From: Dehalococcoidia bacterium
Lineage (GTDB): Bacteria; Chloroflexota; Dehalococcoidia; Lucifugimonadales; Lucifugimonadaceae
Length of the DNA stretch: 59,364 bases
Direction: 5' to 3'
NCBI GenBank assembly: GCA_009693115.1
Contig: SHXW01000015.1
Location: forward strand, 1-59,364
Below the pieces are notes generated by a model, which was given only the letters and a program-made list of their open reading frames with translations, had not been told where the DNA came from and made no database searches. This document shows, in pieces, positions 43,778-52,665 of this stretch. Made by a program: the position numbers and the translations under genes. Position 1 is the stretch's first letter; the number at the start of each line of letters is the position of its first letter.

Positions 43778-44977
43778 TTGCGCTGGAGTTCTGCTGTCTC
43801 AGACGCCGCCTCTTTCACGGAAGCGGCGAACCAGGTGTGCGACCAGGTCCTCGACTCACTCGACGGGAAGCGGCCGGATTTAGCGCTTGCATTTGTATCG
43901 TCACATCACGCGCCGTCTTACTACAGCGCTCCCGATGTATTTGCGGAGCGGCTCGGCGCGCGAGTGATGGTGGGATGCTCGGCAACAGGCGTGATTGGCG
44001 GCGGGAGGGAGATCGAGCGCAGGCCGGGCGTGGCGCTTTCCGCAGCGATCCTACCGCGGGTGAAGCTAACCCCGTTCATCCTCCAGCAGGATGAGATGCC
44101 CGGCCCAGACGACCCGCCCGAAGCGTGGGAGGAGATGATCGGAATACAGGCCAAAGACTGCCACGCCATCATGCTCCTTCCGGACCCCTTCACGATGCAG
44201 GCCGGCCAGTTGATCGCAGGGCTCGACTATGCCTTTCCAAAGGCTGTGAAGCTGGGTGGCCTTGTGAGCGGAGGTACCGGGCCGGGGACAAACGCGCTAT
44301 TCGAGGGCGGGAAAGTGAAGAGGTCTGGCGCGGTAGGCGTGGCCTTCTCAGGGGACCTTGCCATAGAGATGGTCGTCGCTCAAGGGTGCAGGCCCATCGG
44401 CAAGCCCATGGTGATCACAGAATGTGAGCGCAACATCATCCGCAAGATCGAAGGACAGACACCGCTTGATGTAATCCGCGGGCTCTTCGACAAGTCGGAG
44501 CAGCGTGACCGAAGACTGATCAGACGGTCGCTGCAGATCGGCATCGTCATGGACCCGCTGCGTGATGACTTCACTGCTGGGGATTTCCTGATACGCAATG
44601 TCATCGGTGCTGACGAGCAGGACGGTGCCCTGGCGGTAGGAGAGCATGTGCGCGAAGGCCAGGTTGTGCAGTTCCATGTGCGCGATGCTGACGCGGCGGA
44701 CGAAGACCTGCGGGCCATGCTTGAAAAGTGCGTGGAGCGGTTGGACGGGAATGAGCCCGCCGCCGCCCTACTCTTTCAGTGCCTTGGACGCGGGCAACGC
44801 CTGTTCGGCCAGCCTGACCACGATACGGACATCTTCCAGAATATGGTGGCACAGATACCCGTTGCCGGGTTTTTCTGCAACGGGGAGATCGGTCCAGTGG
44901 GCGGTACAACGTTCCTGCACGGCTATACCAGCAGCTTCGCCTTGTTCAGGCCTAAGAGGACGCCAAGTTCGAAGTAG
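43778..44977 (+). CDS. FIST domain sensor protein
   Basis: This 399-residue protein has an N-terminal FIST domain (ALAFVSSHHA, GARVMVGCSATGVIGGGREIE, KAVKLGGLVSGGTGPG) and a C-terminal FIST_C domain (GDFLIRNVIGADEQDGALAVGEHVREGQVVQFHVRD, then AALLFQCLGRG and GFFCNGEIGPVGGTTFLHGYTSSFALFR). FIST domains are proposed small-molecule sensors, often for amino acids. No kinase, cyclase or methyl-accepting domain is fused or adjacent. The TTG start has GGTGGAGG 7 bp upstream, a good site. Confidence 0.88.
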   Translation: MRWSSAVSDAASFTEAANQVCDQVLDSLDGKRPDLALAFVSSHHAPSYYSAPDVFAERLGARVMVGCSATGVIGGGREIERRPGVALSAAILPRVKLTPFILQQDEMPGPDDPPEAWEEMIGIQAKDCHAIMLLPDPFTMQAGQLIAGLDYAFPKAVKLGGLVSGGTGPGTNALFEGGKVKRSGAVGVAFSGDLAIEMVVAQGCRPIGKPMVITECERNIIRKIEGQTPLDVIRGLFDKSEQRDRRLIRRSLQIGIVMDPLRDDFTAGDFLIRNVIGADEQDGALAVGEHVREGQVVQFHVRDADAADEDLRAMLEKCVERLDGNEPAAALLFQCLGRGQRLFGQPDHDTDIFQNMVAQIPVAGFFCNGEIGPVGGTTFLHGYTSSFALFRPKRTPSSK

Positions 44978-45049
44978 GAGACCATTTCAGCATCCGTTCC
45001 TCCCTTCGAAGAGAGGGTTGACGCGAGGGAACGAGATCCCTTCCCGCGC

Positions 45050-45697
45050 TCAGGATGACATGCCGAAGCCCTTCGACCGCAGGTCCGTCGACGAAATGTC
45101 CGCTCTGAAATCGGCCTCCGGAATCTGGACGAGCAGATCGCGGTAGTGGGACGGGACTTCGATATCTGCGATCGTGCGGAACCGTCCGTCTGCGTCAACA
45201 CGCCCCGCGACGATGAAACTGCACCTGTTACGGCGCAATGTGTTCATCGCGAGAGCCACAGCGGAGCCAGCGTGCGTGGGATCCTTCGCTGGATCATAGG
45301 GCGGGTAGTAGCGTTCAGGAAAAAGTCTGATTGCGGTGTCGTAGCCGATGGCGAATCCGGAGCCGGGCAGAAGCTCGGACTTCTGCACGAATGTGGGAGC
45401 GCGGGTTAACACCAGGGTGGCCCTACCCTTGAACTGGGCGAGGCGGTTTACGATCACTTCTTTGGGTATGGGGGGTTTGTCAACGTTGGTGATGGAGAGT
45501 TCATAGACCGGCTCGCGGCCTGTGATCCGGTAGGCAGCGGCGAGCAGGCGTTCATGGCCGACATGGAGGGGGTTGAAGGATCCCGAGAGGATGACCGCGT
45601 TTTTCGGCGGGTGGGTGTGGATTTCTCCATCGGCCTCGACGACAATGATGGGGATTTCACCCGCGGACAAACGGTCAAAGGGGTCGCTTGCGCTCAC
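45050..45697 (-). CDS. NMNAT-like nucleotidylyltransferase
   Basis: This 215-residue protein has the nucleotidylyltransferase head VILSGSFNPLHVGHERLL with HVGH at 45-48 and, near the end, ISSTDLR (201-207), the counterpart of the ISST-x-R motif that binds the triphosphate. It resembles nicotinate/nicotinamide mononucleotide adenylyltransferases but has its own middle region (RYYPPYDPAKDPTHAG). Its GTG start overlaps the stop of the CinA-like gene by 4 bp (GTGA). The substrate is likely a pyridine or similar nucleotide; this is inferred from motif and neighbour. Confidence 0.82.
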   Translation of the reverse strand: MSASDPFDRLSAGEIPIIVVEADGEIHTHPPKNAVILSGSFNPLHVGHERLLAAAYRITGREPVYELSITNVDKPPIPKEVIVNRLAQFKGRATLVLTRAPTFVQKSELLPGSGFAIGYDTAIRLFPERYYPPYDPAKDPTHAGSAVALAMNTLRRNRCSFIVAGRVDADGRFRTIADIEVPSHYRDLLVQIPEADFRADISSTDLRSKGFGMSS

Positions 45698-46260
45698 AGT
45701 GATTCGATGACGGTTTCGCCATGGATGAGATCGAGGGCGAGCCTGCTGGGAAGCCCTGATGCTTCAGCGATAGCGTTGAGGATAATCAGGCTCCCCAGTC
45801 GTTCTTCGCCTACTCTGTCACGCGCTCCCTTAATGAACGTAAGGGAGTAAGCCTTCTGCCTACCCCCGCTCAGCCATGCGACGTGGACGCGGTTGTCGCC
45901 CCTTCTGGCGCGATCGGTGGCAATGGCCGCGGTACAGCCAATGCCTATCAGCGGCGAGGCAGGATCCAGGCCGGTCAGCGATGCGAGTTTTTGCGCCCGC
46001 CTGAGCGCGGCGCCGCCGATCTTAAGGGCCTCTTCGGCCGAAACGTGCTGGTCTGCCTGCGCGCCGACGTACTCATCGAGCGCGGCCCGAGAATAAGGGA
46101 TCTGTGCGTCAAGCACGGTGCGGGATGTTCCGGGTTCGGCGAAGAGCCATGCAATGGCCTGCGCACCAACGCCGCTGACCGCCAGACAACACTTGTGGCT
46201 GGTGCCGTGTATGGCGCGAACCAGAACGCAAATTTCCTCATTTGTGGCGCCGATTATCAC
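45694..46260 (-). CDS. CinA C-terminal-like (nicotinamide-nucleotide amidohydrolase) protein
   Basis: This 188-residue protein has the CinA/PncC fold: CLAVSGVGAQAIAWLFAEPGTSRTVLDAQIPYSRAALDEYVG, then LIGIGCTAAIATDRARRGDNRVHVAW. PncC enzymes deamidate nicotinamide mononucleotide. Here the first motif is AVSGVGAQ rather than the usual AESCTGG, so the activity may differ. As I recall, plant proteins exist that carry a similar CinA-like region and a nucleotidylyltransferase region in one chain, which supports a joint function with the overlapping downstream gene. The start is GTG 46260. Confidence 0.78.
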   Translation of the reverse strand: MIIGATNEEICVLVRAIHGTSHKCCLAVSGVGAQAIAWLFAEPGTSRTVLDAQIPYSRAALDEYVGAQADQHVSAEEALKIGGAALRRAQKLASLTGLDPASPLIGIGCTAAIATDRARRGDNRVHVAWLSGGRQKAYSLTFIKGARDRVGEERLGSLIILNAIAEASGLPSRLALDLIHGETVIESL

Positions 46261-46577
46261 GTTGCCCCTATCTGTCTCAGAAGTGGCGTATTTTGCCCGC
46301 CCATGTCAGGCCAAGTGCGCGCGCTGCGAGTATATGTCCGCCACTGATGTACGCGCTCGCTGGTGTGGACTCACTGTGTTCAAGGAAGCGACGGGCACCC
46401 TTCGGCCGGACCACAGACCGTGTTAGTTTGCAACTGCCTAAGAACAGGCCAACGGCACAACGGCTGTTAGCGGGCGAATCAAATCGAGGCCAGCGAATTT
46501 GATAGTCTGGAACGGATTGTGAAAAAGATCACATATGTCTGGGCTGTGTGCATCACAGTGCCGAAGGGAAGAGTCTG
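46261..46577. other. Divergent intergenic region, CinA-like/MMPL
   Basis: This 317-bp spacer contains the perfect CRP-type palindrome at 46518-46533. No other clear promoter element was recognised. Confidence 0.4.
46518..46533. promoter_or_regulatory. CRP/FNR-family operator TGTGA-N6-TCACA
   Basis: A perfect TGTGA-AAAAGA-TCACA palindrome with AT-rich flanks matches the CRP consensus half sites exactly. It lies 44 bp before the MMPL start ATG and about 258 bp before the divergent CinA-like gene, so it most likely controls the exporter. The acting regulator is not in the window. Confidence 0.6.
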
Positions 46578-48839
46578 ATGAACCTGACATCTGAGGGGCT
46601 GGCTCGCTCCTCTGCGAAACGTCCGTGGCTGACCGTAGGCTTTGCCATGGCGGCATTAGTGATTGCAATAGGCATTGCCGTCACCCTTTTCGCTACGGCC
46701 ACCACTGCAGACCAGACTTTCACTCGTAAGCCTGAGTCTCAACGTGCCAAAGATGCCCTTGAGGACTCCGGATTGCGCGGGGGGCAGAGGTTCTTGGAGA
46801 CCGTTGTCATCACTCACTCATCTGTGACGGTTGATGACGCAGGTTTCCGTCAAAAGGTAACGTCCATCGCCGACAAGGTACGCGCCTTGGGGCCGGAAAA
46901 GGTCGAGAGTGTCTGGTCTTACTACGACACCAACTCTCCAGACTTCGTTTCTGCTTCGAAAAAGGGCACGATCATCTTCGTGACCATGGCAGGCGATGTG
47001 GACGCGGTGCGGATTGACATCAAGGATGTCCTGGCCATCACAGATGAAGCCCGCGGCGGGGACTACACCGTCGGCGTGGCGGGCGCTGCCTCCATCCAGC
47101 ACGACTTCCAAGTGATATCCGACAAGGATTTGAGGATGGGAGAGACGATAGGCATAGGCGCAGCACTTGTGATACTCCTGATCGTCTTCGGGGCTCTGGG
47201 TTCAGCCTGGATCCCGATCACAATCGCGGTCTGCGCCATTATCTTTGCCGTGGCTGCAAGCGCGCTTATTGGCCAGGCGTACAAACTGTCATTCTTCGTG
47301 ATCAACATGATCACAATGATCGGCCTGGCGGTCGGCATTGACTACACTCTATTTATCGTGGCTCGCTTCCGAGAGGAGCGGTCAAAGGGCGTGGAGAAGA
47401 TCGAAGCAGTGGCCCGGGCAGGAGCGACGGCGGGTCGGGCTGTGTTTTTCTCCGGGCTGACGGTAGTGTTCGCGCTGATCGGCATGCTTTTGGTTCCGAC
47501 CAACACTTTCTTTTCACTTGGACTCGGGGCGATCCTCGTCGTGATCTTCGCCCTGATCCTGTCAATGACTTTGCTGCCTGCGATCCTGACTTTGATGGGT
47601 GACAGGGTGAACGCTTTGCGCCTGCCATTTCTGCCCAACAACCCCAATTCCGGCAGTCAGGAAACGGGCTTCTGGAACTGGGTGACCAGGACGGTGCTGG
47701 GGCGGCCGGTGGTCTTCATGGTGATCACTGGCGGCGCGCTGATAGCGCTCACCATCCCGTATTTCGGCATTGACAAAGGCTTCAACGGCGTGGCGACTCT
47801 GCCAGATTCATTTGAGTCCAAGCGCGCCTTCAATACTCTGGCTGCCGAATTCCCAAGGGCCTTCGGAAGCAACATCTCGTCCGTGGATGTGGTTGTCCTT
47901 GGCGATGCGAAATCTCAGGAGATGAAGGACGGGGTGTCAAGACTGACCAGGTCGTTGAACGGAAGCGAGATCTTCGGTGATGTTCAGGCGTTTGAACCAA
48001 GCAAAGATGGCACAGTGGGTCTGGTGCAGGTGCACTTGAAGGTGGCGGCAGACTCCGAGGCGGCGAACATCGGCGTCAGAGATCTGCGGAGGATCCTAAT
48101 CCCGGCCGCGGCCATCCCGGGCGAAGTTCTCGTGACAGGCAAAACGGCGTTCAACGTGGACTTCTTCAACCTGACCGACACATGGCAGATGCCGGTTGTT
48201 GTGTTCGTGCTGACCCTGAGTTTCCTGCTGCTCATGGTGGTATTCAGGTCAATCGTGGTGCCTATCAAGGCGATCCTGCTTAACCTGCTTTCAGTAGGCG
48301 CTGCGTACGGCTTGCTCGTACTTGTCTTCCAGGAGGGATTCGGCACCAGCCTGCTCGGTTTTGAACAGGTGGAGGTAATCGAGGCATGGCTGCCGCTCTT
48401 CCTGTTTTCGGTGCTGTTTGGCCTTTCGATGGACTACGAGGTCTTCCTACTGAGCAGGATTAAGGAGCGCTACGACCAGACCAGGGACAACGAGGAGTCG
48501 GTGGCATATGGCCTGAGGAGCACGGCAAGCATCATCACCGGCGCTGCAATGATCATGGTGGCGGTGTTCGCCGGGTTCGCCCTGGGCGACCTTGTAATGT
48601 TCCAGCAGTTGGGCTTCGGCCTGGGCATCGCGGTGCTCGTGGATGCCACAGTCATCCGGTCAGTTCTGGTGCCTTCGACGATGAAGTTACTGGGCAAGGC
48701 GAACTGGTACCTGCCAAAGTTTCTGAACTGGCTGCCTGACTTCAGCTTGGAAGCACCCCAGCAACCGTCATCTACCACCCCGACCGACATGCCCACAGGC
48801 GGGGCGAACGGGAAGGCAAAGCGAGAAGAGACGACCTGA
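46578..48839 (+). CDS. MMPL/RND family transporter
   Basis: This 753-residue polytopic membrane protein is made of two similar halves, each with one membrane segment, an extracytoplasmic domain and a helical bundle. Proton-relay motifs are present in both: GIDYTLFIVARFREE in the first bundle and SMDYEVFLLSRIKE in the second. Such proteins export lipids, hopanoids or drugs using the proton gradient. ATG 46578 is preferred (GGGAAGAG upstream); a GTG at 46548 is in frame. The C-terminal 40 residues are a polar Pro/Thr/Gly-rich tail. It has its own terminator. Confidence 0.92.
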   Translation: MNLTSEGLARSSAKRPWLTVGFAMAALVIAIGIAVTLFATATTADQTFTRKPESQRAKDALEDSGLRGGQRFLETVVITHSSVTVDDAGFRQKVTSIADKVRALGPEKVESVWSYYDTNSPDFVSASKKGTIIFVTMAGDVDAVRIDIKDVLAITDEARGGDYTVGVAGAASIQHDFQVISDKDLRMGETIGIGAALVILLIVFGALGSAWIPITIAVCAIIFAVAASALIGQAYKLSFFVINMITMIGLAVGIDYTLFIVARFREERSKGVEKIEAVARAGATAGRAVFFSGLTVVFALIGMLLVPTNTFFSLGLGAILVVIFALILSMTLLPAILTLMGDRVNALRLPFLPNNPNSGSQETGFWNWVTRTVLGRPVVFMVITGGALIALTIPYFGIDKGFNGVATLPDSFESKRAFNTLAAEFPRAFGSNISSVDVVVLGDAKSQEMKDGVSRLTRSLNGSEIFGDVQAFEPSKDGTVGLVQVHLKVAADSEAANIGVRDLRRILIPAAAIPGEVLVTGKTAFNVDFFNLTDTWQMPVVVFVLTLSFLLLMVVFRSIVVPIKAILLNLLSVGAAYGLLVLVFQEGFGTSLLGFEQVEVIEAWLPLFLFSVLFGLSMDYEVFLLSRIKERYDQTRDNEESVAYGLRSTASIITGAAMIMVAVFAGFALGDLVMFQQLGFGLGIAVLVDATVIRSVLVPSTMKLLGKANWYLPKFLNWLPDFSLEAPQQPSSTTPTDMPTGGANGKAKREETT

Positions 48840-48930
48840 AGCTGGCACGGCGGATACAGGCTTCGACGTCTTCCCAAAGCCTCCCCAATGGCGGGAGAGT
48901 GTTTAGGAAGAATTTGGGACAAGGCACGCA

Positions 48931-48971
48931 AATCTCAGGGGCCCCGGTTCAACCAGGGCCCCTGAGATTTT
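48931..48971. terminator. Terminator after the MMPL gene
   Basis: A 14-bp perfect stem (48931-48944 with 48956-48969) with an 11-base loop is followed by TTTTAAC, counting the last two stem bases. It lies 91 bp after the MMPL stop. The stem could work in both directions, although no minus-strand gene needs it. Confidence 0.85.
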
Positions 48972-49088
48972 AACGGGTGGTACATCCCCGGCCTCGCAAC
49001 GGCGGTATCATCCGGCCCGACAGCTTCTGGCGAATATCCTGACTGCCACCACTCATTCCATCACCCTCACGACATCTGGAGACCTCAC

Positions 49089-50171
49089 TTGCTTGAGCAT
49101 TTTCATGTGGCCAAAGAAGACCAGATCCTCATCATGCCGGACGCCCTGAAGCTGACGGTGACAGACATCTTCCTGAAGATGAATATGTCGAAGGCGGACG
49201 CAGACCAGGCCGCTGATGTGCTGGTGATGTCGGATGTGCGTGGCGTGGACACCCACGGCGTGTCGAACATGCTGCGCAACTACGTGAAGCGGTTCGGCGA
49301 CGGCTTCATCAACCCCCGGCCAAAGTGGAAGATCGTCAGGGAAACCCCTGCCACGGCGAACATAGACTCAGACCGCGGGCTGGGGATCGTCGTAGGTCCG
49401 AAAGCGATGGAGATCGCCATCGAAAAAGCGAAGAAGGTGGGCGTGGGGTGCGTGACGATCGGCAACGGCCGCCACATGGGCATGATCGCCTACTACCCGA
49501 TGCAGGCATTGAAGCACGACATGATCGGTTATGCGATCACGGGCGGCGGCGCGAACACCGTGCCGACATTCGGCGCGATCCCACGGCTGGGCGCCAACCC
49601 CCATGCGTGGGCAGTGCCTGCGGACAAGGAGCCACCATTCGTATTGGATATGTCGTCATCTGCAGTGGCCGCAAACAAGATCGGCTTATTGCGGCGCATG
49701 GGCAAGCCAGTGCTGCCGGGGCTGGTGGCGGACGAAACGGGCACGCCTGTAATGCAGCAGCGACAGCCTCCACTGGAGACATGGATGTTGCCGCTGGGAG
49801 CGACGCGGGAGCTGGGGTCGCACAAGGGCTACGGTCTGGGAGTGATTGCACAGGTCTTTTCAGGCATTCTCGCAACGGGAGCGTTCGGCGACTATTACGG
49901 TGGACAGATGAGCCATTTCGTCGCGGCGTACAGCATCGAGGCGTTCACGGACACGAAGAAGTTCAAAAAGGACATGGACGCGTTCCTGCGTTATCTCCGC
50001 GAGACTCCGCCTGCGCCGGGACAAGACCGTGTGTACTACGCAGGCCTTCCTGAGCATGAGGAGGAGCAGGTCCGCCGCCGTGACGGGATCCCACTGCACC
50101 GCGAAGTCGTGGAATGGTTCGACTCCATCACGGCTGAATTGAGCCTGACGCCGCTGGCAAGGAAGAAGTGA
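49089..50171 (+). CDS. Ldh family (malate/L-lactate/ureidoglycolate type) dehydrogenase
   Basis: This 360-residue NAD(P)-dependent oxidoreductase has the fold of malate/L-sulfolactate dehydrogenases. The catalytic His is in SDVRGVDTHGVSNML (His56). Further blocks are GNGRHMGMIAYYP, PRLGANPHAWAVP, FVLDMSSSAVAANKI and GSHKGYGLGVIAQVFSGILATGAFG. Substrates in the family are 2-hydroxy acids. The TTG start has GGAG about 8 bp upstream. It lies 83 bp before the rhamnonate-dehydratase-like gene on the same strand, so an acid-sugar or hydroxy-acid pathway is plausible. Confidence 0.9.
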   Translation: MLEHFHVAKEDQILIMPDALKLTVTDIFLKMNMSKADADQAADVLVMSDVRGVDTHGVSNMLRNYVKRFGDGFINPRPKWKIVRETPATANIDSDRGLGIVVGPKAMEIAIEKAKKVGVGCVTIGNGRHMGMIAYYPMQALKHDMIGYAITGGGANTVPTFGAIPRLGANPHAWAVPADKEPPFVLDMSSSAVAANKIGLLRRMGKPVLPGLVADETGTPVMQQRQPPLETWMLPLGATRELGSHKGYGLGVIAQVFSGILATGAFGDYYGGQMSHFVAAYSIEAFTDTKKFKKDMDAFLRYLRETPPAPGQDRVYYAGLPEHEEEQVRRRDGIPLHREVVEWFDSITAELSLTPLARKK

Positions 50172-50254
50172 TGTACTGTAGGCGGCGCAGTTCCCCCAGA
50201 ATCCATTTGACGCCCTGCCCTGCCTGACACTTGATAACACCCGGGAGCCAGACC

Positions 50255-51445
50255 ATGAAGATCAAGTCCATCTACTCAGTCGCATGGGATGCCCCAGAGG
50301 CACGCGGATTCTTCGGCAAAGTGCCCGTTGAACCAAAGACAAAGCCGCGCAGGCCATCATGGATCGAGAGCGGGCCGGTGGCGAACCCGGTCACGCGCTA
50401 CCCGCGCTATTCGGCGTACAGGCCGTTATGGACGCCGACGTGGGGCGATTTCATCGTTGTTGCCGAGGCCGAAGACGGCACAAAGGGGTTTGCCTTCGCC
50501 AACCACGGCAAGCCAGTGGCGGCGATGGTGGACGAATACTTCGGCCTCCGTCTCGCAGGTGAAAACGCCATGGCGATTGAGAAGTGCTACGACATGATGG
50601 TGCGGATGTGCGCTCCATTCGGGGCGACGGGCATCGCCTCATACGCCGTGTCTGGCATAGACCTGGCGCTGTGGGACCTGAAGGGCAAGTTGCTGGACCG
50701 GCCGGTTTATGAACTGCTCGGCGGCCCGTCGAAGGATGAACTCTTCTGCTATTCGACCGGGGGCGACACGGACTGGTATATGGAGCTCGGCTTCAAAGCA
50801 ACGAAACTACCCTGCCCATTCGCTATGGCGGACGGACTCGACGGTCTGAAGAAGAATGTGGAACTCGTGGCCAAGACACGGGAGATGGTCGGCGACGGGG
50901 TGGAGTTGATGCTCGACTGCTGGATGGCATTCGACACTGAGTATGCGGTGCGCCTGGCGGAGGAACTGCGACCGTACAAGCTGAAGTGGATGGAGGAGTG
51001 CCTGCGCTCGGAGGACTTTGACGCCCATGCGCAGTTGCGGCAGAGGGCTCCATGGCAGACGCTGGCGACGGGCGAGCACTGGTTCACCACGTACCCGTTC
51101 CAGCATGCCGCATCGCGCCACATCGTGGACATCTTGCAGCCGGACATACAGTGGGTGGGCGGCCTGACACCGATCGTGAAGATCTGCGCCATCGCTGAGG
51201 CTACGAGCATGACTGTCATCCCCCACGGTGGCGGGAACACGCCTTATGGCCAGCACGCCTGTTACGCGTTACCTGTCATACCGTGGACGGAATGTTTCGT
51301 GCCCACGCCTCCCGGCGTTCCTCCATCAGAAGCGCCGCGTCTCCCCGGAATGGCGATGCCAAAGAATGGCCGGATGATACCTTCCGATGCCCCGGGGTTT
51401 GGGATCGATATGGACGTGGGTAAGCTGCCGAGATTTTTCAGATAA
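50255..51445 (+). CDS. Enolase-superfamily dehydratase, L-rhamnonate dehydratase-like
   Basis: This 396-residue protein is closest in pattern to L-rhamnonate dehydratase (RhamD). Metal ligands are Asp221 (LMLDCWMAFD), Glu247 (LKWMEECL) and Glu274 (LATGEH), with the general base His324 (VIPHGGG). The N-terminal capping domain (about 1-140) and GIDLALWDLKGKLLDRPVYELLGG are typical. Such enzymes remove water from sugar acids to 2-keto-3-deoxy acids. ATG 50255 is preferred (GGGAGCC upstream). Exact substrate is uncertain. Confidence 0.88.
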   Translation: MKIKSIYSVAWDAPEARGFFGKVPVEPKTKPRRPSWIESGPVANPVTRYPRYSAYRPLWTPTWGDFIVVAEAEDGTKGFAFANHGKPVAAMVDEYFGLRLAGENAMAIEKCYDMMVRMCAPFGATGIASYAVSGIDLALWDLKGKLLDRPVYELLGGPSKDELFCYSTGGDTDWYMELGFKATKLPCPFAMADGLDGLKKNVELVAKTREMVGDGVELMLDCWMAFDTEYAVRLAEELRPYKLKWMEECLRSEDFDAHAQLRQRAPWQTLATGEHWFTTYPFQHAASRHIVDILQPDIQWVGGLTPIVKICAIAEATSMTVIPHGGGNTPYGQHACYALPVIPWTECFVPTPPGVPPSEAPRLPGMAMPKNGRMIPSDAPGFGIDMDVGKLPRFFR

Positions 51446-51552
51446 CTCTGGTTCTTGAATGCGATGTGGGTGGGATATCAGGTCGGCCTACACACTTGCC
51501 CAGAGACCCTCCCTCGCAGATCAGGACACCCGCGGGTATTTCCTGGAAGTCT

Positions 51553-52665
51553 CTACCCCATCTCTTTGATGGTCACTTCACGCCCTTCTTCGCCGGAGCG
51601 GATTATGGCAAGCGTGAAGGCCATGATAGAGCGGGCATATTCAGGCGTCAGGCGAGGCCGCATTTCGCCGTCGGCGACGGCCTTCGTGAAGACCTGGCCG
51701 GCACGGCGGAAGCTATTGCCGTCATCGGGGTTCACGTCGCTGTAGTTCTTGAATGCCCCGTCCCGGTAGACGGTCACCGATGGGCCTGCACCAAGCTCGC
51801 CAGTGAGTTTATTCACCCAGATGATGCCCTTTGAGCCCGTGATCTCTACCGTCCCTGACCCGGAATAGGTCTTGCTACGAACCATCATTTCTTGCGAAGC
51901 GGTGCTCTGCCACGATCCGTAGCGTGGCGCCCCATTTCCACCGTGTCCGGCATGCACCCACGAGATCATCGAGGGCGACCCTGAATATGCCACTCTGCCA
52001 TCCTCGGCTTTGTGAACGAACGCATGCACGCGCTCGACAGGCCCCATGAAGAACATGGCGAGGGCTGCCGAGTGGTGGCCGCCGTCGAAGATCTGGCCAG
52101 GCCCGCCTGTCTTCATCTCTGTACGCCAGGCCATCGAGTCGGCCGCCACTGCCCAACCCGAGCGGGAAACGCCGCCAACGTTCTTTATGCGGACGGCGAC
52201 AGGTTCGCCAATCTCACCTTGTTCGATCAGATGTTTCGCCAGCACCACCTGCTCAAAGCTCTCAAAGTTTTCGACGATGCGGAAGGTCTGCTTCGGGTGT
52301 TTCTTGACTTCAGCTATTAGCTGGTCAGCCTCAGCAAGTGTGTTGGTCATGGGCTTCTGAAGGGAGACGTGCTTGCCTGCGCGCAGCGCCTCGGTGGCGA
52401 CAGGGAGGTGTAGGTGGTGCGGGAGGAGTATCTCGACGGCGTCGACCGTCTTGTCGGCCAGAAGGTCGTGATAGTCGGTGTATGCCTTCGTTGTGCCCCA
52501 CTCCGCCTTGCGCTGCTCTGCCCTGCCGGGTGATGAGTCTGCCACGGCGTAAAGCTCGCCCGTTGGATTAATGGTGCGGTCGCTAGTTTCCGGGTCTAGA
52601 TACGCCTGGGAATGGACATCTGCGATGCGGCCCGCGCCGATGAATCCGACTCTGATCTTGGGCAT
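51553..52665 (-). CDS. Gfo/Idh/MocA family oxidoreductase
   Basis: This 370-residue NAD(P)-dependent enzyme has the Rossmann start IRVGFIGAGRIADVHSQAYL, then VEILLPHHLHLPVATEALRAGKHVSLQKPMTN with the catalytic Lys-Pro, and a C-terminal dimer domain with GGPGQIFDGGHHSAALAMFF (active-site His pair). Family members oxidise sugars, inositol or related compounds. It converges with the dehydratase gene. Together with the Ldh-family and enolase-family genes it suggests breakdown of sugar acids, without proof of a single pathway. Confidence 0.92.
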   Translation of the reverse strand: MPKIRVGFIGAGRIADVHSQAYLDPETSDRTINPTGELYAVADSSPGRAEQRKAEWGTTKAYTDYHDLLADKTVDAVEILLPHHLHLPVATEALRAGKHVSLQKPMTNTLAEADQLIAEVKKHPKQTFRIVENFESFEQVVLAKHLIEQGEIGEPVAVRIKNVGGVSRSGWAVAADSMAWRTEMKTGGPGQIFDGGHHSAALAMFFMGPVERVHAFVHKAEDGRVAYSGSPSMISWVHAGHGGNGAPRYGSWQSTASQEMMVRSKTYSGSGTVEITGSKGIIWVNKLTGELGAGPSVTVYRDGAFKNYSDVNPDDGNSFRRAGQVFTKAVADGEMRPRLTPEYARSIMAFTLAIIRSGEEGREVTIKEMG

